A stretch of 64,000 nt of DNA from an uncultured Collinsella sp. (GTDB taxonomy: Bacteria > Actinomycetota > Coriobacteriia > Coriobacteriales > Coriobacteriaceae): contig CAAEEB010000103.1 in the NCBI GenBank assembly GCA_900754745.1, positions 1-64,000 of the forward strand, in the 5' to 3' direction. Of this stretch, positions 34,188-42,702 are shown in pieces. The translations under genes were made by a program, and so were the position numbers. Position 1 is the stretch's first letter; each line of letters starts with the position of its first letter. The notes beneath the pieces are model-generated. The model was not told where the DNA came from. It ran no database searches and worked only from the letters and a program-made list of their open reading frames with translations.

Positions 34188-35744
34188 TTATTTAGCGATA
34201 TCGACAGCGCGGCTCTCGCGAATCACGACGACGCGCACCTGACCGGGATACTCCATCTCTTCCTCGATCTGATGGGCGATGTCATGAGCCAAGACCGTGG
34301 ACTGAGCATCGGAGATCTTGTCCGGCTGAACCATGACGTGGACCTCGCGACCAGCCTGCATGGCATAGGTACGCTCGACGCCGTCATGGGAGTTGGCAAT
34401 CTCCTCGAGCTTCTCAAGGCGCTTGATGTAGTTCTCGGCCGATTCGCGACGAGCACCGGGGCGAGAGGCGGAAACGGCATCGGCAGCCTGGACCAGAACA
34501 TCGAGAACCGTGTTCGGGTCGACGTCGGCGTGATGAGCCTCGATAGCGTGGACGATAACGGGCTTCTCGCCATAACGACGGGCAAGCTCGGCGCCGATAA
34601 CGGCATGCGGGCCCTCGACGTCATGGTCGATAGCCTTGCCAAGATCGTGCAGCAGGCCGGCACGCTTGGCGGTCACAACGTCCAGGCCAAGCTCGGAAGC
34701 CATCACGCCGCACAGGTCGGAAACCTCGAGGGAATGCTGGAGCACGTTCTGACCAAACGAGGTGCGGTAGCGCAGGGCACCCAGGGTCTTAACGATCTCG
34801 GGGTGCAGATCGTGGATACCGGTATCGAAGGCAGCCTGTTCGCCAGCCTCGCGCACGCGCTGCTGAACCAAGTCGGCGGCCTTGTGATACATCTCCTCAA
34901 TGCGGGCAGGATGAATGCGTCCGTCAGCAATAAGGTTCTCGAGGGCGACGCGGGCGGTCTCGCGACGGACCGGATCGAAGCTCGAAAGCACGACGGTCTC
35001 AGGCGTGTCGTCGATCACAAGGTTGACGCCGGAAACCTGCTCGAAGGTGCGGATGTTGCGACCCTCGCGGCCGATGATGCGACCCTTAAGGTCATCGGAA
35101 GGAATGTGCACAGAGGTAACGGTAACCTCGGCGGTGTGGTCGGCGGCACAGCGCTGAATCGCCAGGGACAAGATCTCCTGAGCGGTCTTGTGGCACTCGG
35201 CGCGAACCTGTTGCTCGGACTCACGGATGATCGTGGCGGCCTCGTGGGTAACCTCGCCGCGAACCTTGTCAAGGAGCTCCTTGTGAGCGTCCTCGCGGGT
35301 CAGGTCGGCGATGCGCTCGAGCTCCGAAGTCTGCTTGGCGCAGAGCTCCTCAAGCTCGCGGGAGCGCTTCTCGACCTGGCCAGCCTGGCTGGACAGCTGA
35401 TGCTCGCGCTTGTCGAGGGCATCGTTGCGGCGATCGAGGGACTCCTCGCGCTGCATCACGCGGTTCTCGAGCGTACGAATCTCACTCTTACGCTGCTTGT
35501 CCTCGGCCTCGGCAGCCTGCTTATTCTTGATAATCTCTTCCTTGGCCTCAAGCAGAGCCTCTTTTTTGAGGGTCTCGGCCTGACGCTTTGCATCACCGAT
35601 GAGGGACTCAGCCTGTGCGTGAGCCGACTGGATCTTTTCGTCGGCCTCGTGAAGACTACCCTGCTTGGCGGTGCGCATGTAGGCAATGGCGGCGATGGCA
35701 CCCAAAACGATGCCAACGAGCGCTGCGATGATAGGCATGCTCAC
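34188..35744 (-). CDS. rny: ribonuclease Y
   Basis: RNase Y starts mRNA decay by internal cleavage at the membrane. An N-terminal membrane helix ([19 protein letters not shown]) leads into a long coiled coil (~30-190), a KH domain ([15 protein letters not shown]) and an HD domain with [16 protein letters not shown]. 518 aa is normal. The window also carries RNase J and PNPase, so the Gram-positive type decay set is complete here. A promoter is visible upstream. Confidence 0.97.
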   Translation of the reverse strand: MSMPIIAALVGIVLGAIAAIAYMRTAKQGSLHEADEKIQSAHAQAESLIGDAKRQAETLKKEALLEAKEEIIKNKQAAEAEDKQRKSEIRTLENRVMQREESLDRRNDALDKREHQLSSQAGQVEKRSRELEELCAKQTSELERIADLTREDAHKELLDKVRGEVTHEAATIIRESEQQVRAECHKTAQEILSLAIQRCAADHTAEVTVTSVHIPSDDLKGRIIGREGRNIRTFEQVSGVNLVIDDTPETVVLSSFDPVRRETARVALENLIADGRIHPARIEEMYHKAADLVQQRVREAGEQAAFDTGIHDLHPEIVKTLGALRYRTSFGQNVLQHSLEVSDLCGVMASELGLDVVTAKRAGLLHDLGKAIDHDVEGPHAVIGAELARRYGEKPVIVHAIEAHHADVDPNTVLDVLVQAADAVSASRPGARRESAENYIKRLEKLEEIANSHDGVERTYAMQAGREVHVMVQPDKISDAQSTVLAHDIAHQIEEEMEYPGQVRVVVIRESRAVDIAK

Positions 35745-35773
35745 TCCTTTTTATGGATTCGTTACACAACAAA

Positions 35774-35799
35774 GCGAACCGTCCTTACGAACGGCTCGC
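35774..35799 (-). promoter_or_regulatory. hairpin in the rny leader
   Basis: On the - strand a 9-bp stem (GCGAGCCGT / ACGGTTCGC, one G-T pair) with an 8-base loop is followed by TTTGTTGT, 30 bases before the rny start. It may be an attenuator or an RNA-processing signal for RNase Y itself. Confidence 0.45.
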
Positions 35800-35904
35800 G
35801 ACATTTGAGCAATATGGGCGCAGCTTATGCGGGTCGGATACAGATAAACATATAAACAAACTCATCAAAGATGAGCACATATCACAAAGCAAATGACAGT
35901 GTTT

Positions 35905-35933
35905 ATCGTACGTTGAACCGCAACAACTGTCAA
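35905..35933 (-). promoter_or_regulatory. promoter of rny
   Basis: On the - strand TTGACA (35928-35933) and TACGAT (35905-35910) are separated by 17 bases. The leader to the rny start would be about 155 bases. Confidence 0.7.
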
Positions 35934-35995
35934 ATAAATGGACCCGGTACGGCGACTAAAACGCGGTGAACGGCGGGTACGCAAAACACATGTGT

Positions 35996-36688
35996 CTAAA
36001 CTGCACATTCCTCACGTTCGGCATCGAGACGCGCCTTAACGGCATCGGCGGCGATGTGGTACGAAAAGCCCTTGCCCATCAAAAACCGGACGAGCTTTTC
36101 GAATCCACGTGTCTCGGGAACACGACGCTTCGCGAGAAGAGCCGATGCGCGAGCCAAGTCGTCATCCGCGGCAAAATAATTATCGGGATAGCCGGGGATA
36201 TCATCGAGTACGACATGGCGGCGCTTGAGCTCGGTCTCAATCTTGCGCTGTCCCCAGCCGCGTCGTTTGCGTTCCTCGATAAAGTACGAGCAAAAGCGCC
36301 TCTCATCTAAAAAGCGATACTCAGTGGCACGCTGGACGGCAAAATCAATTGCGGGCTGGCGAAATCCGTAACGAGCCAGCTTGTCACGGACCTCACCCGT
36401 GGCATGGTCGCGGCGCGACAGCATCTCAGTCACCATGGTAAGCGCGCATTTACGCTCAATGAGCTGTACCGCTTCGCGAAACTCATCCCAATCGCAGGGA
36501 AGATCGGGGCGATTTTTAAGAAACAGGCGCGCAACACGAACAGGAATCCAGATGGATCGTTCAAAACCACCCTCGAGCTCGCAGTCGATATGTGCACAAG
36601 GCTTTTTTGATGCATACCCACTCGAGAACGAGGAGGTCGCCTTCTTATCGGGAAAGACGACCGTGGCCTCGGTCACCGTATACGACAT
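35996..36688 (-). CDS. recX: regulatory protein RecX
   Basis: RecX binds RecA filaments and limits their activity. The helical-repeat segments ALTMVTEMLSRRDHATGEVRDKL, YRFLDERRFCSYFIEERKRRGWG and the C-terminal KGFSYHIAADAV are typical. An N-terminal ~70-residue extension makes it 230 aa. It starts 11 bases after recA, the usual pair, so it should be SOS-induced with recA. Confidence 0.93.
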   Translation of the reverse strand: MSYTVTEATVVFPDKKATSSFSSGYASKKPCAHIDCELEGGFERSIWIPVRVARLFLKNRPDLPCDWDEFREAVQLIERKCALTMVTEMLSRRDHATGEVRDKLARYGFRQPAIDFAVQRATEYRFLDERRFCSYFIEERKRRGWGQRKIETELKRRHVVLDDIPGYPDNYFAADDDLARASALLAKRRVPETRGFEKLVRFLMGKGFSYHIAADAVKARLDAEREECAV

Positions 36689-36699
36689 GAGGGCATCCG

Positions 36700-37848
36700 T
36701 TACTCGTCGTCATCATCGAGCATCGCGGAGCCATCGATGGCGTAAAGCTCATCGAACTCCTCAGTTTCGGGCTGATCGGTCAGCTCGACCTCGGACGGAG
36801 CATCGTCATCGAATTCAAGGCCGCAGGCGAGGCGAACCTTATGCTCGATCTCGTCAGCACAATCGGGGTGTTCGCGCAGGAAGGCCTTAGCGGCCTCGCG
36901 ACCATTACCGAGCTTGTCCTCACCGTAAGCAAACCAAGAACCCATCTTTTTGCAGATACCGCACTCGACGGCCATGTCCAGAATCGAGCCCTCCTTAGAG
37001 ATGCCCGTGCCGTACATGATGTCAAACTCGGCCGAGCGGAACGGAGCGGCCACCTTGTTCTTGACGACCTTGGCACGCACGCGATTGCCGATAACCTCGT
37101 CCTTGAGCTTAATGCTGTCGATGCGACGAATATCGATACGCACGGACGAGAAGAACTTGAGGGCGCGGCCGCCCGTCGTGGTCTCGGGGTTGCCGAACAT
37201 GACGCCGATCTTCTCGCGCAGCTGGTTAATGAAGATGCAGGTCGTTTTAGATTTGGCGAGCGAGCCGGCGAGCTTGCGGAGCGCCTGGCTCATCAGACGG
37301 GCCTGAAGGCCGACCGTGGTATCGCCGATCTCACCCTCGATCTCGGCGCGCGGGGTCAAGGCAGCGACGGAGTCGACGACAATGGCGTCGATAGCGCCGG
37401 AACGCACGAGCATGTCAACGATCTCGAGCGCCTGCTCGCCCGTATCGGGCTGGGAAATGAGGACCTCGTCGATGTCCACGCCGATGCGCGCGGCATAGGT
37501 GGGGTCGAGCGCGTGCTCGGCATCGATAAAGGCAACGACGCCGCCCATAGCCTGGGCCTCTGCCAAAATCTCGAGCGAAAGCGTTGTCTTACCGGAGGAC
37601 TCGGGGCCGTAAATCTCGACGATACGGCCACGCGGCACGCCGCCGATGCCCAGTGCGGCATCGAGGGCCAGGGCACCCGTGGGAATGGCCTCGACCTCGA
37701 GCTCGGGGCCACCGTCGCCGTACCTCATGATAGAACCTTGGCCGAACTTCTTCTCGATCTCGGCCTTGGTGGTGGCGATCATCTCATCGCGCTCTTTACC
37801 CGTCGTGCGAGCATGAACGGTACGTACGGGACCTGAATTCTTGGCCAT
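36700..37848 (-). CDS. recA: recombinase RecA
   Basis: RecA forms filaments on single-stranded DNA for strand exchange and triggers LexA cleavage. Walker [10 protein letters not shown], the Walker B-like region [12 protein letters not shown], loop-2 region [13 protein letters not shown] and an acidic C-terminus ([12 protein letters not shown]...DDDDE) are visible. The ATG at 37848 follows GGAGGG; 382 aa is slightly long because of the tails. The promoter carries a perfect LexA box between -35 and -10. Confidence 0.98.
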   Translation of the reverse strand: MAKNSGPVRTVHARTTGKERDEMIATTKAEIEKKFGQGSIMRYGDGGPELEVEAIPTGALALDAALGIGGVPRGRIVEIYGPESSGKTTLSLEILAEAQAMGGVVAFIDAEHALDPTYAARIGVDIDEVLISQPDTGEQALEIVDMLVRSGAIDAIVVDSVAALTPRAEIEGEIGDTTVGLQARLMSQALRKLAGSLAKSKTTCIFINQLREKIGVMFGNPETTTGGRALKFFSSVRIDIRRIDSIKLKDEVIGNRVRAKVVKNKVAAPFRSAEFDIMYGTGISKEGSILDMAVECGICKKMGSWFAYGEDKLGNGREAAKAFLREHPDCADEIEHKVRLACGLEFDDDAPSEVELTDQPETEEFDELYAIDGSAMLDDDDE

Positions 37849-37878
37849 GAATAGCCCTCCTCTTAACAACCTGCATTG

Positions 37879-37907
37879 ATATTAAACGAACGGCTGTTCG
37901 TGGTCAA
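37879..37907 (-). promoter_or_regulatory. recA promoter with LexA box in the spacer
   Basis: On the - strand TTGACC (37902-37907) and TAATAT (37879-37884) are 17 bases apart. The palindrome CGAACGGCTGTTCG (37887-37900), a perfect SOS box, fills the spacer, so LexA would block polymerase directly. Confidence 0.9.
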
Positions 37908-38074
37908 CCGTCCAGATAAATCATACGCAGCCGGCCTTACCAAAACCCAACCAAACGCCGACCAAACACTGACCAAATACTTGACCGCAGAAGACCAAAA
38001 AATGACAGAAACGGCAAAGCCTTGCCTGTCACCTGCGAAAAGAGCAATTTCGCCAATGGTCCTCGTCTCCACAA

Positions 38075-38098
38075 TTAAGGGGCCCGGAGGCCCCTTAA
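38075..38098 (-). terminator. hairpin after the cinA gene, probable terminator
   Basis: A 10-bp perfect stem (TTAAGGGGCC / GGCCCCTTAA) with a 4-base loop lies 7 bases after the CinA-C stop. The T-run beyond it is short, so termination may be partial. It separates the recA promoter from the pgsA-cinA genes. Confidence 0.65.
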
Positions 38099-38105
38099 AA
38101 CACGT

Positions 38106-38642
38106 CTATTCCATAGAGTCAAGCACGTAGACAATGCGCCCCAATGCCTCCGCGACCGCATGGGCACGAACGCACGAACGATCGCCCTCATAGTGACAGC
38201 GCATGGAGTCCACGACAGGCTCTCCCCCATCGGCCGAGCGATACGCCCAGCCAATATAAAAGGTGCCGGCAGGATCATCCTCGGTGCCACCGCCGGGGCC
38301 GGCATAGCCCGTCGCGCTTACGGCGATATCGCTCTGATACAGCTTCAGCGAGCCAGCAGCCATCTCGCGCGCCGTCTGATACGACACCGCGGTATAGCGG
38401 TCGAGTGTCTCTTGCTCAACGCCGAGCACGAGATGCTTAATCTCGTCGCAGTAGGTCACCGCACCGCCGCGCAGCACCGCCGAGGCACCGGGGATATCAG
38501 CGATCGTCGAGGCGATCATGCCGGCAGTCAGAGACTCAGCCGTCGAAACCGTCACGCCGCGAGCGCTTGCACGCTCGACAACATCGCGGGCGAGCTCCTC
38601 GTTGTGCCCGACAAACTGCTCAAAAGATTCCGTCATACCCAC
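38106..38642 (-). CDS. CinA C-terminal domain protein, nicotinamide-nucleotide amidohydrolase type
   Basis: A 178-aa stand-alone CinA C-domain. It shows TAESLTAGMIASTIADIPGAS and LRGGAVTYCDEIKHLVLGV plus AVSATGYAGPGGG, matching PncC, which deamidates NMN to nicotinic acid mononucleotide in NAD salvage. The N-terminal CinA domain is absent. It lies between pgsA and recA, the same place as cinA in many Gram-positive genomes. Confidence 0.92.
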   Translation of the reverse strand: MGMTESFEQFVGHNEELARDVVERASARGVTVSTAESLTAGMIASTIADIPGASAVLRGGAVTYCDEIKHLVLGVEQETLDRYTAVSYQTAREMAAGSLKLYQSDIAVSATGYAGPGGGTEDDPAGTFYIGWAYRSADGGEPVVDSMRCHYEGDRSCVRAHAVAEALGRIVYVLDSME

Positions 38643-38648
38643 CAGGAC

Positions 38649-39287
38649 CTAGACCGAAAAGACGATCTTGCGGCAGTTCCAGAAGTACTGAGCGCCCGAG
38701 ATAACGGTCAGGATAACGGCCACGGCGTACAGGAAGCGCGAGACGCCAAAGATACCGAGCGTCAGCGCCACCGGGCCCAGGTTAAGGCCAGCCATCGCAA
38801 AGACGCACAGATAACCGCAGATAGAGACCATCGTGGTCGCCGTCTTGTACTTGCCGAGCTTATCGGCCGCAACGACTACACCGGCAGCGCTCGCGACCAT
38901 GCGCAGGGCGCTCACCAACAGCTCGCGGAATAGGATGATAAACACAGACCACACGCTAACGGCACCAAAGTCCAAGAACAGCAGCAGGGCCGAGAACACG
39001 AGCAGCTTATCGGCAATAGGATCCAAGAACTTACCGAAGTCGGTAATCTCGTTGCGCGAACGGGCCAGATAGCCGTCAACTTTATCGGTGCACGACAGGA
39101 TGACATACAGAATAAAGGCGGCGGCAGCGAGCGGGCCGTCGAAGGTGCTCCAATCCGTACCGGCAACGCTCGTGTGAGACAGCGCCGACACGACCATGAA
39201 CACCGGGATAAAGACGATGCGCACGCACGTCACGATGTTGGCGGGCGTCCAAACACTCGTCAGTTCCTTATTGCTCTCGTTAGCCAC
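38649..39287 (-). CDS. pgsA: CDP-diacylglycerol-glycerol-3-phosphate 3-phosphatidyltransferase
   Basis: PgsA makes phosphatidylglycerol phosphate from CDP-diacylglycerol and glycerol-3-phosphate. The family signature runs through CTDKVDGYLARSRNE and GKFLDPIADKLL near residues 65-90. Four to six membrane helices are predicted. 212 aa is normal. It follows rimO by 9 bases. The rimO-pgsA-cinA-recA order supports the PgsA call over the second family member at 17639-18343. Confidence 0.93.
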   Translation of the reverse strand: MANESNKELTSVWTPANIVTCVRIVFIPVFMVVSALSHTSVAGTDWSTFDGPLAAAAFILYVILSCTDKVDGYLARSRNEITDFGKFLDPIADKLLVFSALLLFLDFGAVSVWSVFIILFRELLVSALRMVASAAGVVVAADKLGKYKTATTMVSICGYLCVFAMAGLNLGPVALTLGIFGVSRFLYAVAVILTVISGAQYFWNCRKIVFSV

Positions 39288-39296
39288 GACGCTCTC

Positions 39297-40646
39297 CTAC
39301 TCCACAACATGACCGATAAGCTCGTAGCAGAAGCTATCGGTAAACTCGACCGTCAGAATATCGCCCACAGATGCCTCGCTGGCATCCAGATGCACCGCAC
39401 CATCGGAATCGGGTGCCTGGAACCAGGCATGTCCGATGAGCTCGGCACCGTCCTCGGTCTCCTCGATACCGTCGACGATCACCTGGGCACGCTCGCCCAC
39501 GTGCTCGGCAGTCGCGGCAAAGCCGAGCGACTCGGCCAGATCCATGGCCTCCTGGGCGCGCTCGAGCTTAATCTCTTCGTCAACCTGGCCCTCCATCTTG
39601 GCGGCCAGGCTGCCCTCCTCCTGCGAGTAGGCGAAGACGCTCGTGTAGTCAAAGCCCACGGTGTCCATAAAGTCGATAAGATCGCGGAACTCGTCGTCGG
39701 TCTCGGTCGGGAAGCCGACCATGGCCGTGGAACGGATCACGATACCGGGGATGCGCTCGCGCAGGTCACGGAACAGATCCTCGAGCTCCTGGCGCGAACC
39801 GGAGCGGCGCATGGCCTTGAGGATGCGCGCATCGCAGTGCTGCACGGGGATATCGATATACGGCAGCACCTCGGGCGTGTCGCGAATGGTCTCGATAAGC
39901 TCGTCGGTCATGCCCTCGGGCTGCAGGTAGAGCACGCGGACCCAAACGTTATGCGGACGAACGGCCTCGGCAACAGCCTGCAGCAGCTGCGCCAGATTAC
40001 GCGGCGCGCCCTCGGCGAGGTCCTCGTCGGCAAAGTCGGTACCCCAGATGCCCGTGTCCTGACCGATCAGCACGATCTCGCGCACGCCGCCGGCGACCAG
40101 GTCGCGTACCTCGGAGATAATGCTCTCGGCATTACGCGAGTGATAACGACCGCGAATATACGGGATCATGCAGAAGCTGCAGAAACGGTTGCAGCCATCG
40201 GAGATCTTGACGTAGGCGACAGCGCCCTCGACGGTGCGCTTGACCTGCGGAATATAGGCGGCAATCTCGCGCTCGACACCCAGAACGTCATCGATGACCG
40301 CCACGATGCCGTCTTCCTCGTCGGCCTTCACAAAGGCCGCGACCTCGGGCAGCTCGTCAGGCAAGTCGTCGCCGTAGCGTGACGGCACGCAGCCGCACAT
40401 GACGATCGGGCAAGAACGAACGCCGTCCTGCACCTCGTTGGCAAGCTCGAGCGTGGTCTCGATGCTCTCGGACGTTGCAGAGGCAAGGAACGAGCACGTA
40501 TTAACGATGGCGATATCGGCATCCTGCGGATCGAATGCCTCCTCGTAGCCCGCAGCGGTCAGCAGCGAACGCATACGGTCGGTATCGACCTCGTTCTTGG
40601 CGCACCCGAGGGTGATATAGAGTACGGAGCCCAGCGGAGTATCCAT
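39297..40646 (-). CDS. rimO: ribosomal protein S12 methylthiotransferase RimO
   Basis: RimO methylthiolates an Asp of ribosomal protein S12 using radical SAM chemistry. The N-terminal domain has YITLGCAKNEVDTDRM, NTCSF and CGCVPSRYG cysteines. The radical SAM motif is ISDGCNRFCSFCMIPYIRG, and a TRAM domain ends the 449-aa protein. The LGCAKNxVDxE-type start separates RimO from MiaB (31275) and MtaB (53926). It is upstream of pgsA. Confidence 0.95.
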   Translation of the reverse strand: MDTPLGSVLYITLGCAKNEVDTDRMRSLLTAAGYEEAFDPQDADIAIVNTCSFLASATSESIETTLELANEVQDGVRSCPIVMCGCVPSRYGDDLPDELPEVAAFVKADEEDGIVAVIDDVLGVEREIAAYIPQVKRTVEGAVAYVKISDGCNRFCSFCMIPYIRGRYHSRNAESIISEVRDLVAGGVREIVLIGQDTGIWGTDFADEDLAEGAPRNLAQLLQAVAEAVRPHNVWVRVLYLQPEGMTDELIETIRDTPEVLPYIDIPVQHCDARILKAMRRSGSRQELEDLFRDLRERIPGIVIRSTAMVGFPTETDDEFRDLIDFMDTVGFDYTSVFAYSQEEGSLAAKMEGQVDEEIKLERAQEAMDLAESLGFAATAEHVGERAQVIVDGIEETEDGAELIGHAWFQAPDSDGAVHLDASEASVGDILTVEFTDSFCYELIGHVVE

Positions 40647-40672
40647 GTTGGAGAGCGGTCCTTTCGAATGAA

Positions 40673-41170
40673 TTAGCGGTAGTTGGTGAACTGCAGCGGC
40701 TGACCGTAGTCCTGGTCGCGCAGGAACTGGATCACGGCCTGCAGCGCATCCTTGGAAGCAGAGGAAACACGCAGTTTGTCGGCCTCAATCGTCACCTTGA
40801 CCTTGAGCTTCTGATCCTTAATGTCCTTATTGATCTTCTTGGCAGTCGTCTGGTCGATACCCTCGACGATGTGACCGAGCACGCGCACGGTGCCGCCCGA
40901 GGCAGCCTGAGGCGCATCCCAGGACACAGCCTTAAGATCGATGCCACGCTTGATGAGCTTGGAGCTCAGGACGTCGATGATCTGCTTGGAGACAAAGTCG
41001 GCCGGGGCGTTGATCGTAAAGAGCTTGTCGCCCTTCGAAAGCTCGATGGTGGCGCCGGAGTCCTTGAGGTCATAGCGCTGGGAAATCTCGCGCGTGGTCT
41101 GCTGGAAGGCATTGTCGACCTCCTGCATATTGACCTCGGACACGACGTCGAAGCTTGAATCTTTAGCCAT
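40673..41170 (-). CDS. YajQ family nucleotide-binding protein
   Basis: A 165-aa YajQ/DUF520 protein with the typical start SSFDVVSEVNMQEVDNAFQQ and end YGQPLQFTNYR. Two ferredoxin-like folds are expected. In Xanthomonas a homologue binds cyclic di-GMP; in most species the role is unknown. It lies between the RodZ-like gene and rimO. Confidence 0.95.
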   Translation of the reverse strand: MAKDSSFDVVSEVNMQEVDNAFQQTTREISQRYDLKDSGATIELSKGDKLFTINAPADFVSKQIIDVLSSKLIKRGIDLKAVSWDAPQAASGGTVRVLGHIVEGIDQTTAKKINKDIKDQKLKVKVTIEADKLRVSSASKDALQAVIQFLRDQDYGQPLQFTNYR

Positions 41171-41196
41171 GGTTAATCCTTTCGCTTACGAGCGGA

Positions 41197-42702
41197 CTAG
41201 TAGCTGTCGTAAGAATAGTCGTCTGAATAGGGCGTAGTCTGCCCGTCGGTGGCGGCATCAGTGCCGTCCGTGGACTGGGCATCGGTTCCATCAGTTCCGT
41301 CGGTACTTTCGGTGCCATCGGTACCGTCAGCGCTCTCGCCGTCCTTGGACTCGGTCGTCTCCTTCTTGGGAACGGTAATCGTCACGCGTGCCACGCCCGA
41401 CGTCTTAGTGTCGTAGCGGACCTTTTCGCCGTTCTTGGTAACGGTGACATCGGAAGGCTTGGACGTGGTGATCTCGATCGAGGACTCGGGCGTGTATTCC
41501 TGCTCAAAGGGACCGGTCGCCTGGGCGCCATAGACAGACTTGCCATCAACCTTGACTTCAATCCAAGCAGTCTTGCCCTTGGCAACGGAGATCTTGACCT
41601 TTGTGACCTCGTTCTCCTCCTTCTTGGCCGTCATCTTGGCGGCGTCCGAATCGGTCGACTCGTCCGCCGACTCATCGGTATCTTCATCGACGGATTCAGT
41701 CTTCTTGGAAGACTTCTTAGTCGTTGTCTTAGTGGCAGCGGGCGTCTCGGGAGTCGACTCGGGCGCCGAGGAGCCGCAGCCACGCAGGAGCACCACGATG
41801 AGCACGATCAGCAGCAGCGCCACGGCACCAATACCGGCGTAAACGATACGTGGATCGAGACCGTTGTTCTGGGGAGCACGCCCACCGCCGCGTCCACGAT
41901 TGGAACCACCGCGACCAGTGCCTTGGGGCATACGACCGCGGTTATTGTCGGAACGTCCGCGATAGCTACCTTGGCGCTGCATGTTGCGCTGGCCCGAGCG
42001 GGGGGCGAGCTCGCCGCGACCCTGGTAGTTGCGCTGGCCCGAACGAGGCGCCGAGGAGCGCTGGCTATAAGGTTGCGACTGAGATCGAAGGCGAGGCGTC
42101 ACCTGCGTAGTATCGGCGTCTGCATAGCCGCCGCGCGGACGACCGGAAGAAACGCCACGGTACCCGCGATCGGAATAACCACCATCGCCGTAGCCGGCAC
42201 GAGGGTCACGTGCGACACCGCGGGCAGCGGGGAGTGCGCGCTCCTCGGGCGCCGGCGTGCTGCGAAAACGATCGCGCTGGGAACGAATCTCCTCGCTCGA
42301 GCCCGTTTCGGTAACATAGCCAGCCTGCTGAGGGCGCTGGCCATAACGCGTCGAACGCCCGCCCTGAACCATCAGGAAGCGGCCGTTGTCGACCGAGGAA
42401 CGCGAATTGACGTAGCCGGCGGCGTCCTGAAAACGACCGCCCTGCTGCGACGTCTCGCGCTCATATGCCATCAGATCGTCAAAATAAGCGTTGACGACCT
42501 CCCGCGGATTGAGGCCCAAAAAGCGCGCATAGCTCGAAATCATGCCCTGCGCATAGCCGCGCGGAGGCATCGATGCAAAATTGCCATTCTCGAAAAACTC
42601 GATGATCTGCGGCCTGATTTTGATGGTGTTGGCGACCTGCTGAATGGAAAGGCCCATTCGGCGACGCTGCTCGAGCAGCATGTCACCAAAGCGTGCAGCC
42701 AT
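41197..42702 (-). CDS. RodZ-like helix-turn-helix membrane protein with RG-rich region
   Basis: A 501-aa protein. Residues ~4-75 form a RodZ-type helix-turn-helix (LLEQRRRMGLSIQQVANTI, MPPRGYAQGMISSYARFLGL). Residues ~135-280 are Arg/Gly/Ser/Gln-rich and hold a duplicated PRSGQRN segment. A membrane helix follows at ~286-307. An acidic Thr/Ser stretch, a DUF4115-like beta domain (~370-450) and a Gly-Thr-Asp repeat tail come last. RodZ links MreB to the cell envelope; without a known mreB nearby the role is uncertain. Its start codon overlaps the ftsK stop codon by one base. Confidence 0.85.
   Translation of the reverse strand: MAARFGDMLLEQRRRMGLSIQQVANTIKIRPQIIEFFENGNFASMPPRGYAQGMISSYARFLGLNPREVVNAYFDDLMAYERETSQQGGRFQDAAGYVNSRSSVDNGRFLMVQGGRSTRYGQRPQQAGYVTETGSSEEIRSQRDRFRSTPAPEERALPAARGVARDPRAGYGDGGYSDRGYRGVSSGRPRGGYADADTTQVTPRLRSQSQPYSQRSSAPRSGQRNYQGRGELAPRSGQRNMQRQGSYRGRSDNNRGRMPQGTGRGGSNRGRGGGRAPQNNGLDPRIVYAGIGAVALLLIVLIVVLLRGCGSSAPESTPETPAATKTTTKKSSKKTESVDEDTDESADESTDSDAAKMTAKKEENEVTKVKISVAKGKTAWIEVKVDGKSVYGAQATGPFEQEYTPESSIEITTSKPSDVTVTKNGEKVRYDTKTSGVARVTITVPKKETTESKDGESADGTDGTESTDGTDGTDAQSTDGTDAATDGQTTPYSDDYSYDSY

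Noticed and set aside
34047-35855. 602-aa open frame on the + strand opposite rny
   Set aside because: RNase Y with membrane helix, KH and HD domains is clear on the - strand; this frame is a shadow.
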